From Mastigias papua (taxonomy: Eukaryota > Cnidaria > Scyphozoa > Rhizostomeae > Mastigiidae), in the NCBI GenBank assembly GCA_964019165.1, contig OZ025271.1:10177775-10241774 (forward strand): a stretch of DNA of 64,000 nucleotides. Direction: 5' to 3'. Shown here piece by piece: positions 10,485 to 24,493 of this stretch. Numbering within the stretch: the stretch's first letter is position 1; each line of letters opens with the position of its first letter. The notes beneath the pieces were generated by a model. It was given only the letters and a program-made list of their open reading frames with translations, was not told where the DNA came from and made no database searches. The position numbers were made by a program, and so were the translations under genes.

Positions 10485-13447
10485 CCTTTCTGTTAAGATG
10501 AAGTTTCTTTATTCCCAGGCAAGATTCATCTATGTTGCTTTGACAATATACTCAAATTGTTTCTTGCTCATATACCCTTCAAAACATTATTGCATGCTGC
10601 TATTTTCTTGTCTTCTTGATCTTGTATATCGTGATATTTTATCCTGATATTCTTGTCTCCTGGTACTTAAAGATACAGTATTATCGGTATACGGCGATCT
10701 GCATGGTTTTGTCTACTATTTCCCAAGTTAGTTTGTTTCTGATTTGTTTAATTGATCTTACGGCTGCTGTCGTTCTTTTAACAGATCTTTCCGTTGCTTT
10801 TGTTCTTCATGGTCTTATTATGGTCTTCTATTCTGGAGTTGTTTGAATTGCTGATGCGCATGGGAGTCTAAAATTCATCTTTTGTAATAACGCTAATTTT
10901 GATATATAGATTTTCGATTTAATGAACGTCACATTGTTAGAACTATCGTAGGACGATTAGGCCAGATATCAAGCGTCTTGTAGAAGCACTTGTATCTATT
11001 TTAGTACGTTACAGTTGTTGCATTATTGTTCTTTGTAGTTGGACTCTCAGTGCTTGAAAAAGGCTGAGGAGTGCCATTTCTTGTTTGTTTATTGTATAAC
11101 GTCAGAAGCTCCAGGGGTTATGAGCCAACAGAATCACGTTAGTTCTCAGGTTATAGATAGCATTTCTTATTGTTTATCGTAGAGTTATGACGCATGTGAT
11201 ATTGTTTAAGATCTAAGTGTTAAGAGGTATCGTAGATTTGTATTTGTGAATCACCATTGTAGTATCCATTATGTAGCTGAGTAATCACCGTGATTTACTT
11301 CCATTATTTAGGTTCCGGGTTAGTGTTAAGATTGCTTCCTGTCGTCATACGTTTTATTGTTATTATGCGTGTATATATACCAGCGTAGTAGGTAGAGAGA
11401 GGGAAAACGTTCAATGGCAGGGACGCAAGTCACCTCGCCGAACCATGTATATATAGTTATTTAGTTAAGTTACCGTTTATTAAAGATCACGTCTACTATT
11501 ATGAAGGCTCTTTCTCTTGGATATCTATTTGGTACAAAGACCGCTCGCGCATCTCAAGAATATTCACATTTTTTGTTCGCCTTTCATCTCAAGACTTTCG
11601 GATTCATCGGATTCATCATTTACTGTTTTCGTCGTCGTCCAAACGAACATTCTTTTAATTTATCCAGTTTATACTTTCTCAGCACTGGCAACCATCACCT
11701 TTTGATTTTTGATCAATTTTTCTATTGTATTTTGTCTTTGGTCAAGTTGTTTTTCAAGTTAGAGAATTCGGTCTTTTGATGAACTATTTCTCGTAGCCCA
11801 AGGGGGTCTTCAGGAGGGAGGGCTAGGTGTTCTACACCCATCGGATAGTGATCGACTTGATATCGTAGCTGTTATAGATAGAATTTCTCCATGTACACAC
11901 TTTTGAAACCTATAATATCATTGGCTAGCTGCTGCAAATCACCTGTCATATACGGTATCATTTCAGTTTCACTGGTCGATAATTTTTGGCCATCCGAAGG
12001 GGGCAGAAAGACACCGTGCATTGATTCTAACAAAGATTTTATCAAACCAAATAAAATTTTTTCTTGTTGTCAACTTCAATTGATCCATCATCCTTGCATA
12101 GTATTTCCCTACTCAGCAACTCTTCTATAAGTGACTTCGAATCTGCAGCGTTTAGGCCCAAATGCCCTTCAGCATCGCGAATGATTAAAGTTTGGTCGAG
12201 CTCCTATTTCTTGACATTTATGATATCATCTATGATATCCATGATAAGCCACAACTGAGCATTTCTTTTAATTTCCAACTTTATTGAAATCGATTCTAAA
12301 ATGCTTTAACAGATTGCAAATTTGACGAGTTCCTAAAAACTCGTCTAACCTCAATCTTAACAACAACAACAGCCTTATTTTTGACTAGATTAACATTGAG
12401 TCTCATTTCTCAGGGTTGTTAACCCCCGTACCCAATGCTATTTGCTGCACACTTGGTATACCTCTGCGAAGTGGTAACCTAGCAATAGTGATTATGTAAT
12501 AAAATCGCTTGACAATTGCCAATAATCGACAGTTTACGTGCAGTTTCCATGCCAATTTGAGAAGTTCCAGCACATCTTGAGAACGTGCTACGCAATTTTC
12601 TTACTGCGTGCTCATCTAAAGAGTACTGACATTTGTTCACTTGAGAAGGTAGATATGAGCTGGTTAGACGAGGTCCATATTACATAGCAACGGCTTTTTC
12701 AAGGTACCCTTTTTATATGGGGAGGCCTGGACGATTTTAAAACTAATTCCTTGGGCGTCCTGAGAAGAAAGTTCATTGAGAATGTAGAAGATTCAGGGGG
12801 TGGGTATACGTGACTGTTTGGAATTTACCTTGTACCTATGCATGTGAGTTGTCTGTTGGATAAAGTAGCCCAGTGCAGGAGAAAACTATCTTTCGTTAGT
12901 TATCAATCTGAAATACTGGAATTTTCAGAAGAAGCCAAGCAGTTATTGATGAAGGGATATGTCGAACAAATTATAATGGAATATAGTTCTAGTAAGCAGC
13001 TTTCTATAGATAAGTGTTGTCACAGGATGGTTTGTTCGCAAGTAATAGTGGATATCCATGCTTTGTCAAAGACATGTGTGCAAAGTCTCTATTCACAGTC
13101 AATTGAGAGTCTGGATAAAGGAGAAACTCCCCCCCCCCAGTATTATATCTTTTCCTGGCTACCTTGACCTTTTTGACTGTTTAATGTTGTTCACGGCAGT
13201 CTGCATTCAGCATATGCTATTAGTGTTTACTTGATTGCTTGTTGAATTACGAGTCTGGCCGATGTCAGTTGACATTGAATATAAAACAGATGTACGAACA
13301 TGTTCTTCAGGGACAAATGGTTGGGGAGCGGAGGGTTAAGGTTAGGCTAGGTTGTGTGTTAGAAATACTATCAAGTCCCCACTGAACAGATATAACGAAG
13401 AGTCGTGCTCACTTCCGCCTTCACGATCACACTTATGTTTGTAAACG
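10485..13447. other. Stretch without recognisable genes
   Basis: Short open frames (for example at 10616, 11501, 11891 and 12838) show no domain or plausible splice structure. The section 11330-11480 ends in an A+T-rich run with a GGGAAAACG... stretch that could be a solo retroelement terminus, but no repeat partner is present. I see nothing else that can be supported. Confidence 0.35.
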
Positions 13448-13455
13448 CTTTAGGG

Positions 13456-13810
13456 CAGGGGTGGGTAAACTTTTGAGTGCAAGGGCCACATTTACAAATT
13501 CTAATTCTCTCTATGGCCGCATAGTATGTTGCCAAATATTTTTCAAGACACAGAGTGGTATATAAGCAGCTATTGAAGTGATATTAAGTAATAGTAAACA
13601 GTAGAACTTGAACTGAAACAAATACATTTGGGAAACGAAGTCACGTAGTGACTAACTGTTATGAAAAGTACAATGTCAATGAGAATGTCATAAACAAAAA
13701 GTACAATGTCATAAACGATGTTATTTTTGCTTCCTAACAGTTTTTGGCGGGCTGCAAAAAGCACTTTGTGGGCCGCATGCGGCCCGCGGACCGTGGTTTG
13801 CCCATCTTCG
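13456..13810. mobile_element. Non-autonomous hAT element
   Basis: The left end CAGGGGTGGGTAAACTTTTG followed by AAGGGCCACA, and the right end with GGGCCGCATGCGGCCCGCGG and GTTTGCCCAT, are the hallmark of short hAT elements widespread in animals. Flanks CTTTAGGG (13448-13455) and CTGTAGGG (13811-13818) match 7 of 8 bases, the size expected for hAT target duplications. The 355-bp interior has no transposase. Confidence 0.85.
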
Positions 13811-13818
13811 CTGTAGGG

Positions 13819-16585
13819 GTTTGTACGCAGATCGATGAGTGTGTTTTTCGTTGTAAAAAATCTCTCCCATGCGCATTGCCACAAATATTCTTGCTTTTGG
13901 CAGCTCATATGGGATATATCTTTGTTCAAGACAATTTTCCTATTCTGCTTGATTAGTCAATTTGAAATATACGCTTTTGTGTATAGGATGCACACTTCCC
14001 CTTCAGCCTGGATGCTTCTTAATATTTTGTCAAATCCAGCCTTAAATGTTTCTTACATGTTTCGTAAAATTCTTGTTGCAGCAGAGGCTCATAATAGTTC
14101 ATCTTTCATATAGAGACACTTGTTCTAACAGAATCACAGAGTGGTTTTGCGGCACTTTGGTTTGAATGTCATCGAAGTAGAGAACCAGTTGCTTCGGATA
14201 ATTGTTGGCATTGTTGCTATGTAAATTATTTCTTAATGTGAAGTAATTCTTCTCTGAGATAATTAGCAAAATTGGAATTCTGGAAAATGGGTAATTCCTT
14301 GGTGTGAGGTTCCAGTTTATACGGTAGAGCAGTAATGCCCTGTGAGAACGAAATTTCCCAACAATTTTTGATCCTGTAAGGAAAGTGCCATTGAATAGTC
14401 CTTGATGTTTCTGCCATATTTTTCAAGGCTATGGTAATTGTTTGGGTGTGGTATGTGGGTGTGGTTGTATATGTTGAAACTTTGAGAATATCAAAAAAAT
14501 TGCTGGATCCGTCCCTTAACGACTGACGTTGCAAACAAGAATAATATGGATATAACATGACAAGCATAACCCTATGACATTGACACGAAAAAAACACGAA
14601 ACAAAAGAGATAGTGACAACAGCTGTGGAGATGGCATGATGCAATAACATGAAATGTGCCGACTACGAAAAGCGGAGTCAATATGAACTTAGAAACCACC
14701 TTTTTACATACCATTTCGTAAACATAGAACAAACGATAAAACTAGTACTCTAACACATGTCAAGCTTTTTTTCATTTGATACTGTTGTTCCAAAGATTCT
14801 TTTTGTGAACCATGGATTGAATCCATTAGGAGATTCAATGGAGTGGAATGAAATGGACTGTCTTTCTTGATATGTCAGTTGCATTGGAAGAGATATGCTC
14901 GATTTCATCACTGTTAATATGGTAACTAAGCTGTGAATATGTTCGCTATGTGTCTCATCCCTTCCTTACTAATGGGAGGAACACTCTTTGCTTTACTTGT
15001 GTACAGGAAGTGACTTAGAAACAAACATATTAAGCCTTATTCTCCCTTGTATATTCTTTGTGGGGACATTGATTCAGCCTTGTGATTTAATGGGAGATTA
15101 TTAAAAGATTTGGGATTATCAGAGAGGCAAGAGTAATATTTTAACTTGCTGGAAAAGTCTCTATAAAATTTTCATTACATTTAATAGGCATATGTCTCAA
15201 AACAACGGATATCTTAGGATGACAATTTCGAAAAAAGCCAATAACAGATTACTCGACAGCTTCATTCTGAACTTTCCATTCCTAGCTCAATGAATAATTC
15301 ATTTAGGGAAGAATATCGCAAAATTCCTATATGGTACAGGAGTTGCCTCGCTCCTCTTTTGATAATTGTCACATGTTATAAGAATCAAATGACTGAGAGC
15401 GGCAAGAGAATGGTAAAACTGACAGAAATAGCCATGTGTCCAAAATAGTTAGTCGGAGCTGAGAAATGACAAGAATTTCTTTATTATTCTAAATCTTAAG
15501 GCAAAAAAGCACATCAAGGAAATATCAACGATGATAAAGGACACATGGCTAAGAAGTCCAAAAATGGAACCACTGTATGGCGTAAAGGGGGCTTTTTCAG
15601 TGAACTATGAACTATCGCTATGCTGATTGGTTATGTTTTCTTGACTTTTGGATTTGTTCTGTTCTTTTATTGGTTATTTCTAATTCATGTTGTGCTAAGA
15701 ACTTTGATTGGACAATTTTTAATTAGTGGTATTAACGTAATATCTAGCGGCGTGCCAAGTTTAGTGTAGAAAGAAAGTTTTGAGGATCTTGAGAAAAACA
15801 GCTGAAAATATAGGAGAGATACGATTTAGAAGGCGTTTAGCCGACGTTTACAGCAGCTAACGTTTAGCTAACGTTGGCCGCCTCCGTAATATGAATATCA
15901 GTAAGTGTATTGAGTTTATGCCATTCATGTACATTTGATTAATCTTTTATTAATTATTGTTTTGTCGAAGTACTCACTATTCTTAGCCTTTCCTGCACCA
16001 GTCAGGCGAGAAGGTTAACAACTGTATATGGATACTAGGGGGGGGATGCAGGATACACCCAAATAATTTAATAAGGTTGTATACATACACTACCATTTTT
16101 ATATATCTCATGATTGACTCCTGCATGAGTACCCCCCCCCCCCCAAATAAACGATACAGTTCAGTTGTCTACGACATGGACAACCAGTTGCTATTTAATG
16201 AAAAGATATAAGTATTACAATTCAGTCCCCCTTTTATGGCACGAACTTTATGTATTGCCTTTAAACGCACCACATGCCACATCAGCAAGATGGGCCTATC
16301 AGACCCTAGTGTGAAGAGTTCTACCCATTGAAATAAAGAGGGATATCAACCTAACAATGCATAATTACCCTTTTGCACCATCTGGCATCCAATATCCCAA
16401 CATGCTACATCCCCATAAACACAGACACTTCAAACAAGCTACATTATTTATCATAATCTAATGCATATCAAACAAACCTTGAAGATGCAAGAATTTCCAA
16501 ATTGTCCAGAAGACAAACCTAAAAAGTAACAGACATGTAAATACCATTACCTCAGAATTTCAGTTTATATTCACTTTCATTGCTA
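13819..16585. other. Stretch without recognisable genes
   Basis: No gene model could be supported. A frame at 14226-14732 (minus) has no recognisable domain. At 16028-16142 a G-run with ATGCAGGA and a distal TCCTGCAT with a 14-base C-run form a weak inverted pair around AT-rich sequence, possibly a tiny decayed element. Confidence 0.35.
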
Positions 16586-17381
16586 TATATTGACCCATAG
16601 TAAAATCGTCACATAGTAATATGCAAGCATTAATTATCTTACCGTCTGATAATAATCTTTATGCAAAAAGTTAACAACAGAGATAGCAATGAACCTATCA
16701 ATAAGCATAACTTCAATAAATCCACATGAATAGAAATTCAAATTATGGACAGTAAACTGTCAAAGGGTCATTCATCAACAACCTGTTAAATTTAACCACA
16801 TTCATAACCAAGAGACAAATGGGTATTTCTGACACTTCTGAATGGGTCTAACCTTTCTAGCATCACAGTCTCGTACATAAATCAATGTGATTGATACATT
16901 CTATCAAGAGTTAAACTACTAAATATATATTTAGTAGTTTAACTCTTGATAGAATGTATCAATCATGTATCAATCACATCAGTCTCGTACATAAATCAAT
17001 GTGATTGATACATTCTATCAAGAGTTAAACTACTAAATATATATTTAGTAGTTTAACTCTTGATAGAATGTATCAATCACATTGATTTATGTACGAGACT
17101 GTGATGCTAGAAAGGTTAGACCCATTCAGAAGTGTCAGAAATACCCATTTGTCTCTTGGTTATGAATGTGGTTAAATTTAACAGGTTGTTGATGAATGAC
17201 CCTTTGACAGTTTACTGTCCATAATTTGAATGTCTATTCATGTGGATTTATTGAAGTTATGCTTATTGATAGGTTCATTGCTATCTCTGTTGTTAACTTT
17301 TTGCATAAAGATTATTATCAGATGGTAAGATAATTAATGCTTGCATATAACTATGTGACGATTTTACTATGGGTCAATATA
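16586..17381. repeat. Nested palindrome, 796 bp
   Basis: The outer arms (about 16586-16926 and 17041-17381) are reverse complements with only a few single-base differences. Between them lie two further hairpins centred at about 16926.5 and 17040.5, each with the core AAATATATATTT and arms holding GTTTAACTCTTGATAGAATG. The order is A, B, B', B, B', A'. No coding sequence is present. It could be a fold-back element, a replication template-switch product or an assembly artefact. Confidence 0.9.
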
Positions 17382-17925
17382 ATGTGGACAGTTCATATAC
17401 TGTGGACAGTAATGAATGTCTGCAGTCAAATGTTTACTGGCTATTTAGCAGCTTAACGCATCAATCAAAACTTTTCAAATCCTGATATCATAATTTTGAG
17501 GCAAAAAGCTATCGTATGTAGATAGATCAGTCATTCATTAGCTACGATAACTTCATGCATGTTAACCACATTAAAGGACAGATTACCAGAGTAACATACT
17601 TTCAATTCATACCGAAAATAACACACTGCAACACCAAGCATATATTCTGGCGTAAATCATCTCAATAGAAGTAACTAACTTTTCGTCCTGCTGACTCATG
17701 TTTAGGATAATGCATGAAAATTCATTCGGCAAGTGCTGCTTGTTTTCTCTAGCCTAAGCAGTGACGACGACATACTACCTTCACTTCGCCAAGATAGCAA
17801 GGCCTTATAAACAATATTTCACGCAGAATCAATCAGTTGACGTACAATAAGCAAAACACCCTCTTTTGAATACCCACAAACGCCTTAAATTAAAGTACTT
17901 TCAAAGATTGAGAAATGCTACTTAC

Positions 17926-18055
17926 AAATAAAGATGCAAAAACTGCTCAAAGTCTTTACGTACTCACACTATAGCCTTCTCGTAAAACGCAACTACTCAC
18001 ACACGGAAGCAAAAGTGCATAACAGGCAAGCAAAACCATCGAACCTAAACAGAGT
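17926..18055 (-). other. Probable 5' noncoding exon (copy A)
   Basis: On the minus strand this block ends at a GTAAGTAG donor (17925-17920). It aligns by eye with the block at 59759-59885: both share TTCGATGGTTTTG near their start, a GCGAGAA/ACGAGAAGGCTATAG-type middle and a (T)TTGTAAGTA end. Similarity seems to run on for about 200 bases into the following intron. Each copy has a short upstream frame beginning MVLL/MVLF that stops within the exon or soon after it. No downstream coding exon for copy A was found between here and position 1. It may start a second, decayed or differently built paralogue of the NACHT gene. Confidence 0.5.
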
Positions 18056-21000
18056 TTATTGTGCAATACAACTCTACACAAAGGGGGTTATTGAATTAAG
18101 AGATATATCTCTTTCAATGCAGACGCGCAACTAGGAAATTTTGAGGGCATGGGACTAGTAAAGAAAAAGGCACATTGTCTAAAGGAAACATATCCTGAAG
18201 CAAGAGTTTTCAGACTTAGACACAACACAATTCGTACAGAACGCTTCAGGACATAGTGAATTTCATGTGCACAGCTTGAAATTATATCTCCATGCATGGC
18301 ATCTATATATACAACAATGGGGATTCCTCAACAACCAAACATCCCAATGTGAATAACCTCAAAAAAGAACTACTGACTTGTAAAGACGATCAACGGTTTG
18401 TAGACTTAAACTGTTCTTCAGTAAATAATTCAAAAGTTTATCGTAATTTCCTCCTATGATTTTCGTTCGATTTTCGAGATCAGCAAAATCGCTTGCACTT
18501 TTATGACGTCAGATTCTTTCCATGATCAACTCTTCCTAATTTTGACACCAATCAATTATCCTGGGTTCAAGACATTGCTACGTAATGAACATTTCATACA
18601 AAATCCATGAACATAGAGCGGATATCTGCATTCTGTTATTAAACACACAAGGCCTATGTTGAGGAATAATTTGCGGGAAGGGAGGGAGGGGGTTAATGCA
18701 AAAAAGACAAACTCACTAATCTACAAGACAAAGTTCACTTCATGAAGTGCTCTCAAAACTTCACATATATCTTTTCAGACAAAAATGATCATAGGACGTA
18801 CAGTATAGCAAAGAGATTGACAATCTACACACTCAGTGTTTTACATCTCTGTCACGAAATGCATTGCTTTTCTGGCGATTCAATATATGAGTAGAGACAT
18901 GTTTCCAATTCATGATCAAATGATACTCCTCTAAGTTTTATATTCTCCTTTGAAAAATTTTACTTTCCATTCACTGATTCTAATATAGCCTTTTTAACAA
19001 GCTCAGTCCTCTAATTAATTCAAGTGCACACACCATTTACAAATAATTGCATCTAGACAGCCAAGTGGTTGATCTTATTGACGGCGTTCACAAGGCAAAT
19101 TACTGTATATGTTATTAACAAACTCAAAAGCTATAAAATGGCCGTTGTCAGATTTTCCTTTGGGATCATAAAAAGCAATGAACGCAGAGATTTGCAACAA
19201 GAACAAGGAAACGGTTTGGACATTCTTTATCATACTAAGCAAGGGGAAATACATTTTACAATTAAAAACATGTAATCTTAGCTGTTTATGGCCAAGCTGA
19301 TTTTAAATCTTCTACGTTGCTATAAGTAACACTTTTAAATTTAGCACATATTACGTAGCTGTATCTAAGTCATCATGTTGTTTACCAAGTGTTATCGAAA
19401 GTATAAAAAAATGGATATTTATGTAAAATACTTTCATTTGCATGATAAAATGTTACTTCTCTATCTAGTATAACATTTGGCTCATTTGCAAAGCCTCAAT
19501 ATGACGATCAAGAAATACGTCTGTATCAAGAGGGGTATACGCATGTTTACAAGAAATTAATTGGTATTGGAAGGACTTTCTCGATTTAATATTTAGAATG
19601 CTATAAAATATTGCCTTACTTACACTCTACGTTCATACATACAGGATTACCTCTATGTATCCACCCTTTCAGACGTTTTCCAAGTTTTCGTATCATGCAT
19701 CGTTTGACGCTGGCAGCTACATTTGATTACTTTAAGCAAACCAGTGGCACAAAAGCACAAAGCTTCGAATTAAAAGTAATGTGAAGTTTTATATTTCCAA
19801 TTCTAGCTATGAACTGGCTTCACTCACTGTTGACGACATTTCTAAACACAGAACGAATTTTCGAACGTCTAGAAACAGCCATTCTACAGTTCTGTGCAAA
19901 AGTTTTGATAAAAGTAGATGTAATCTGGCTTCACAATTCCTGAGTAGTGTTGTCTTACCGCCTCTAAAATACATCTATTTTTTAATAAGAAAAACACTTT
20001 TCTTCCTGAGGCTCAATTTTCTTAACTTTTCATGAAGTTGAGGCTGAGATTTTCTTAAAATTTTCTTAGCTTTTGCAGGAATAACATGACTGAAACAGGC
20101 TACTCTGTATTTGTTGGGCCACCACAAGTCTAGACCTTTGTACGAGAGTTTGCAAAAATGAGCCAATATCAATTTCTGGCATGTAAAGATGATGAACTGT
20201 GAATTTCCTAGCTTTTTCTTGAACTTGAGCCTTGTGATTTTCTTAGAATTGTCTTATAAGCTTTTTTCTTATAAAAAAAATTGTAGTTGTTGATCTGGAG
20301 AATAATTTATTATAAGCTAACTTCTTACACATGAGGTGAATGAATTAATATTTTACCTATAATAATGAGGTCATAACATGTTCGTTGAGTTTCCCAACAT
20401 AATCTGTGCAACAAATGAGTTCGATTTGATCAAACTGAAAAGGGAAAAGAGTTGAATACTTCTGTTTGAACAGCGTACCTAGCATTTGATATAATAAAAG
20501 AATCCTTAATCAATGCATAAGATGACATTACGCAACATCCTAAGTTTAAGTCAACATACAGTATAGTATATCTGTACTTGGCTGTGGGCCATTCAATGCA
20601 CTGATCTACGTTATTCTGTAGACATAGGAGATAACATAACTCGGCCAATGCAACAAAATAAACATGTACATTTACTGACTACTTGCATAAACTTGCTATC
20701 TGTTTCACGATAATGAGATATATGAAAAACTCCACGCATTCTTACTATCAATGCCTATGTTTACAAAGTCCTTTGATTACTGGTCACTTATCAGAGATCA
20801 AACATCATAGATTTGTTTGGACATTGTGAAGTTTTGCTCAAGTGTTGCTGACCTAGGATCTAGCTATTTCATGCAAGTGAGAATTCCACAGGATTTGTTC
20901 ACAAACCCAATTCATCACTCTTTAGGAAATCATCAATTCCATGACTGTTATGTCAATAAAGGGAAAATATTCTATTAATGTTTAAAACATGCGTTTTCTG

Positions 21001-24000
21001 AAACTTCCATTTCAGAGATACCAATTCTTCTTAGGTACTCAGAAAAAAGTGAATTTGACTAAAGGTAAATATCAATCAATAATGAAAACAGTTAAACAAG
21101 ATATACAATGTACATGCCAGCAATCAAAATAATAATATTGGTACTTTATTTATTTACATACAGAAATCTATTCACATTGTTTAGCAATGTGAATAATCAT
21201 ACTGCTTCAATTTTACATAGCTAAATAACTAACAAAAGCCCAATAAAAATAATTGTTTAAGTTTAACACCAAATGGGAAACTCATGCAAATGAATGATTT
21301 AGGTTGGAAATACATTAATATTTTTATTCTTTCAAATGAAAAGATTATTCCGCAATATAAAGTACAGAAAATAGCCAAAATAGTTTCAATTTGTAAACCA
21401 CAAAGTCAGGTGGACACTTAAAGTGGACACTTGAGATCAAGTGCACACTTCCGCACTTGACATTTTGCTCGTGCACGCTTGTCATCTCGTAGAAATCCAA
21501 ACTCTGTAGTAGGAATAGAACGGCCTTAGTCTGATACTGGAACCCCGTCCTTCATATATATAAATAAAGTTGCTCTTCTTCTACCACAATGAATGTTGTG
21601 CGATGTTTAGTTGCTTCAGGAAGTATCTCGCCTACCAGACAATGCACGACTAAAGAGCATGTCAATGACTATTTGCCCCAATATGGAATAAAAAGCTGCA
21701 TATATAATGCAAAATATTAGTATTTTTATTTGCATACTTTGCCAAAATTATTTTCATACTGCGGTATAATCTGGCATTTTTAACCCAACTGAGCAGGCAT
21801 AATAGACAGCATACTATCAGGTCACAAGATTTTGACACGGTTAATACGGACGGATGATATATAAGCATCCTACAGATGTACTTGATTGAAAGTCCTATAC
21901 ATCCAGATTTTTATATTCTACGCATGTTCATGAAATTATAAATACATTTAAGGGAAGTTTTCAGTTTTACCAGAAGCGCCGAATAGCCGTCATAAAGCGT
22001 TTATCTGCAATATCACATAAAGATAATTGACTACGACCAACAATGGCCAACAGCTTGAATAATTCCCCGTTAAATTCCCTGCTGCAAGATCAACTTCTTT
22101 GAGACTTAGCAAACATTGGGGTACGTGCACTCTCCACACCAATAGCAAACACATAGATAAAAGACTAACATTTTTGGTAATGATCAGGCAACTATGAATT
22201 TGGTTTGACAAAACGAAATTGAATTTGATGTAACGAAAAGTTAAACTTGGTGTCACCAGTTTGACGTTGTCATCATTGATTTAAATTTCGTGTGTACTTG
22301 TAGGCCATGGTAGAGCATGCTTTAGGAGGTTTTATTTTTGGCAAATTCAACTTCTGTGTTTTCATGGCATATGATCTTATGAAAAATGAGTGTGTGATGT
22401 TGACTTAATTGATACTTGTTTCTTTTTATAGAAGAATTGTTTCAGCTTACCATTCACTTTATGTACAGACTGACAACAATCGGCCTCTGTTTAAAGAGAT
22501 CGTTTATTTCACATACGAGGTAATTGCAAGAGATCATCAGGAGAATTCATTACAACTATCTTTACGTTGAATAACAAGACTGTTGAGATTCTGATTTTCG
22601 GCTACATTTATCCTGCTATGAGGTCAATGGAGCTGCTGAAAGTTAAAGATTGCTGGCAAAACCTTAAGGTATACCTACTGGCAAATCTTGGGAAGAACTT
22701 TTACTGACAGCATAAAACACAGGTGAGCAATCGTAATGGAGATATCTTGAGATGTTTTTCACATGTTTGCCGTTGCAGTTCTTCTTATAGCCAATGAGCC
22801 CTTTATCGCTCTACTTCAGGACTAATCACGTATCCATATAATAATTTACATTTTATTTCATAACAAGACATAATATACATAACCAGGTGTGTAGAAGTAA
22901 ATTTGTAGCTACATGGGCTCCATTCGCATACGAATCTTATAAGAAACTTCAAGTTTGATATATACGTCTACAGCAATTTCTATTGCACTCCTTCTTTTTA
23001 AAATGTCAATAATGCCAGAGATCAGTTACAGTCATAACAAGCATAAACTTTGTGGTCTTGATGATGTTCATTAGTACGGCAGCAAACAAATCAGAGTGAA
23101 ACAAAAACACATATGCGCTGCAAACTGAAATGATAGTAACTCGAGAAGATTCCTGAAATCTGCATATAATACGACCATAGAAAATTTGTTAATATTTCGG
23201 AAATTTATTAAACCTCCCTTCCAGTAAGCTTCCCTCCAAAGTGCTTGGAAACATTTAGCCCCTTCGGGGCTTACTGGAGAAGTTACGGTATATAAAGCCT
23301 GAGAAAATTAAGAATGGGCTCTAGCACTATGACTTTTGTGAACTCGACATGTAATACTAGAATGATTCTTCGAGGATCAACCAACCGACTGCATTATGGC
23401 GATATGTACGTTGCCTGTATAGGCCTTTTCCTTCAATATATCTTCCGAGGTTAGGAGGTTGAGATCTTTTTAACTTGTGCCCATATTGGCTGACCCCCCT
23501 GCTATTCTTCCTGTACGCCACTGTCACTATGTACAAAGAAGCCCAATTCAAGATTTAAATAGATCCGATTAAAACTAGAAATTATCATTTCAATACAGAA
23601 TAGGAAAAGAATTAAGTAATAAAGGTTAGAATAGTAAAACAGAAAGAGAATGCCAAAAAGCAAGCAATAGAATCAAACATTCTATTTGAGAAAGTGCTTT
23701 AAATTCAGAATTGAGCCCCTTGAAATAGGCTCAGGGAAAAGCCCTTGCCGTAAATAACCACAAGAATAAGCGCCATTCTGGAACTTCCAATTGCTAGTAG
23801 GCCTATTATGGAGAAACACAATAGTGGGATGCGTTTGTAATGAACCATGTTTCAGAATATTTCAAAACACCCCTTCGGATATGCCTTCCAATCAAGAATA
23901 GTAATCTCTTGTTTAGAAAGAAATCCCAAGGGGCATTTTTTTATAAGAAACAGAAACCCTAGGCTCAATTTTTCGAAAGTTAAGAAACATCCTACGCAAA

Positions 24001-24493
24001 TTGAAAAGCTAAGAAACGTCCATAACTTGCAGTTTTAATTTTCCGATTAGACACTCAAAACAATCTTGACATTAAACATCACTGTATATAGGAATGCTAT
24101 ACTTAATATGTCGCTTGCATTCATTCTCAGTAAATTGCACACTCAAGAACTTTCCATTTCAAAGCTTGTCTTGACTTCAATTTGACTTTGATGAAGTTAC
24201 ACATATTATTGACATAAAGTCCTTATAATCCAATAAAATTGATAAAGGAGGAATCATGTCAAATTCAAAGTCTTGAATTTACTAGGGAGGAAACCAACTT
24301 TGTTTCAGCTGAGATGCCGTTCCATAATTTTACACCTCTGTAAAAGGACGATATTTGCCTGTTTGAGGTATTTTCTCTGTGAGCGGAGTAGTAAAAGTTT
24401 CTCGAGAACATTGTTTGAAAGTTGTATGGAGCCAGGTTATTGAGAGACTGAATACACCATCGTTCATCATTCTGCGAATTAAAATATTACTTT
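18056..24493. other. Long stretch without recognisable genes
   Basis: AT-rich sequence with only short chance frames. A small inverted pair (CCAGTAAGC at 23222 and GCTTACTGG at 23268) brackets a GC-rich tract, and GTGGACACTT is repeated at 21410-21440. None of this amounts to a gene or a definable element. Confidence 0.35.

Noticed and set aside
11330..11480. Solo long terminal repeat
   Set aside because: The sequence has an LTR-like feel, but no paired copy, target duplication or primer-binding site was seen.
14226..14732. 168-residue minus-strand frame
   Set aside because: No domain, no splice signals, composition like surrounding noncoding sequence.
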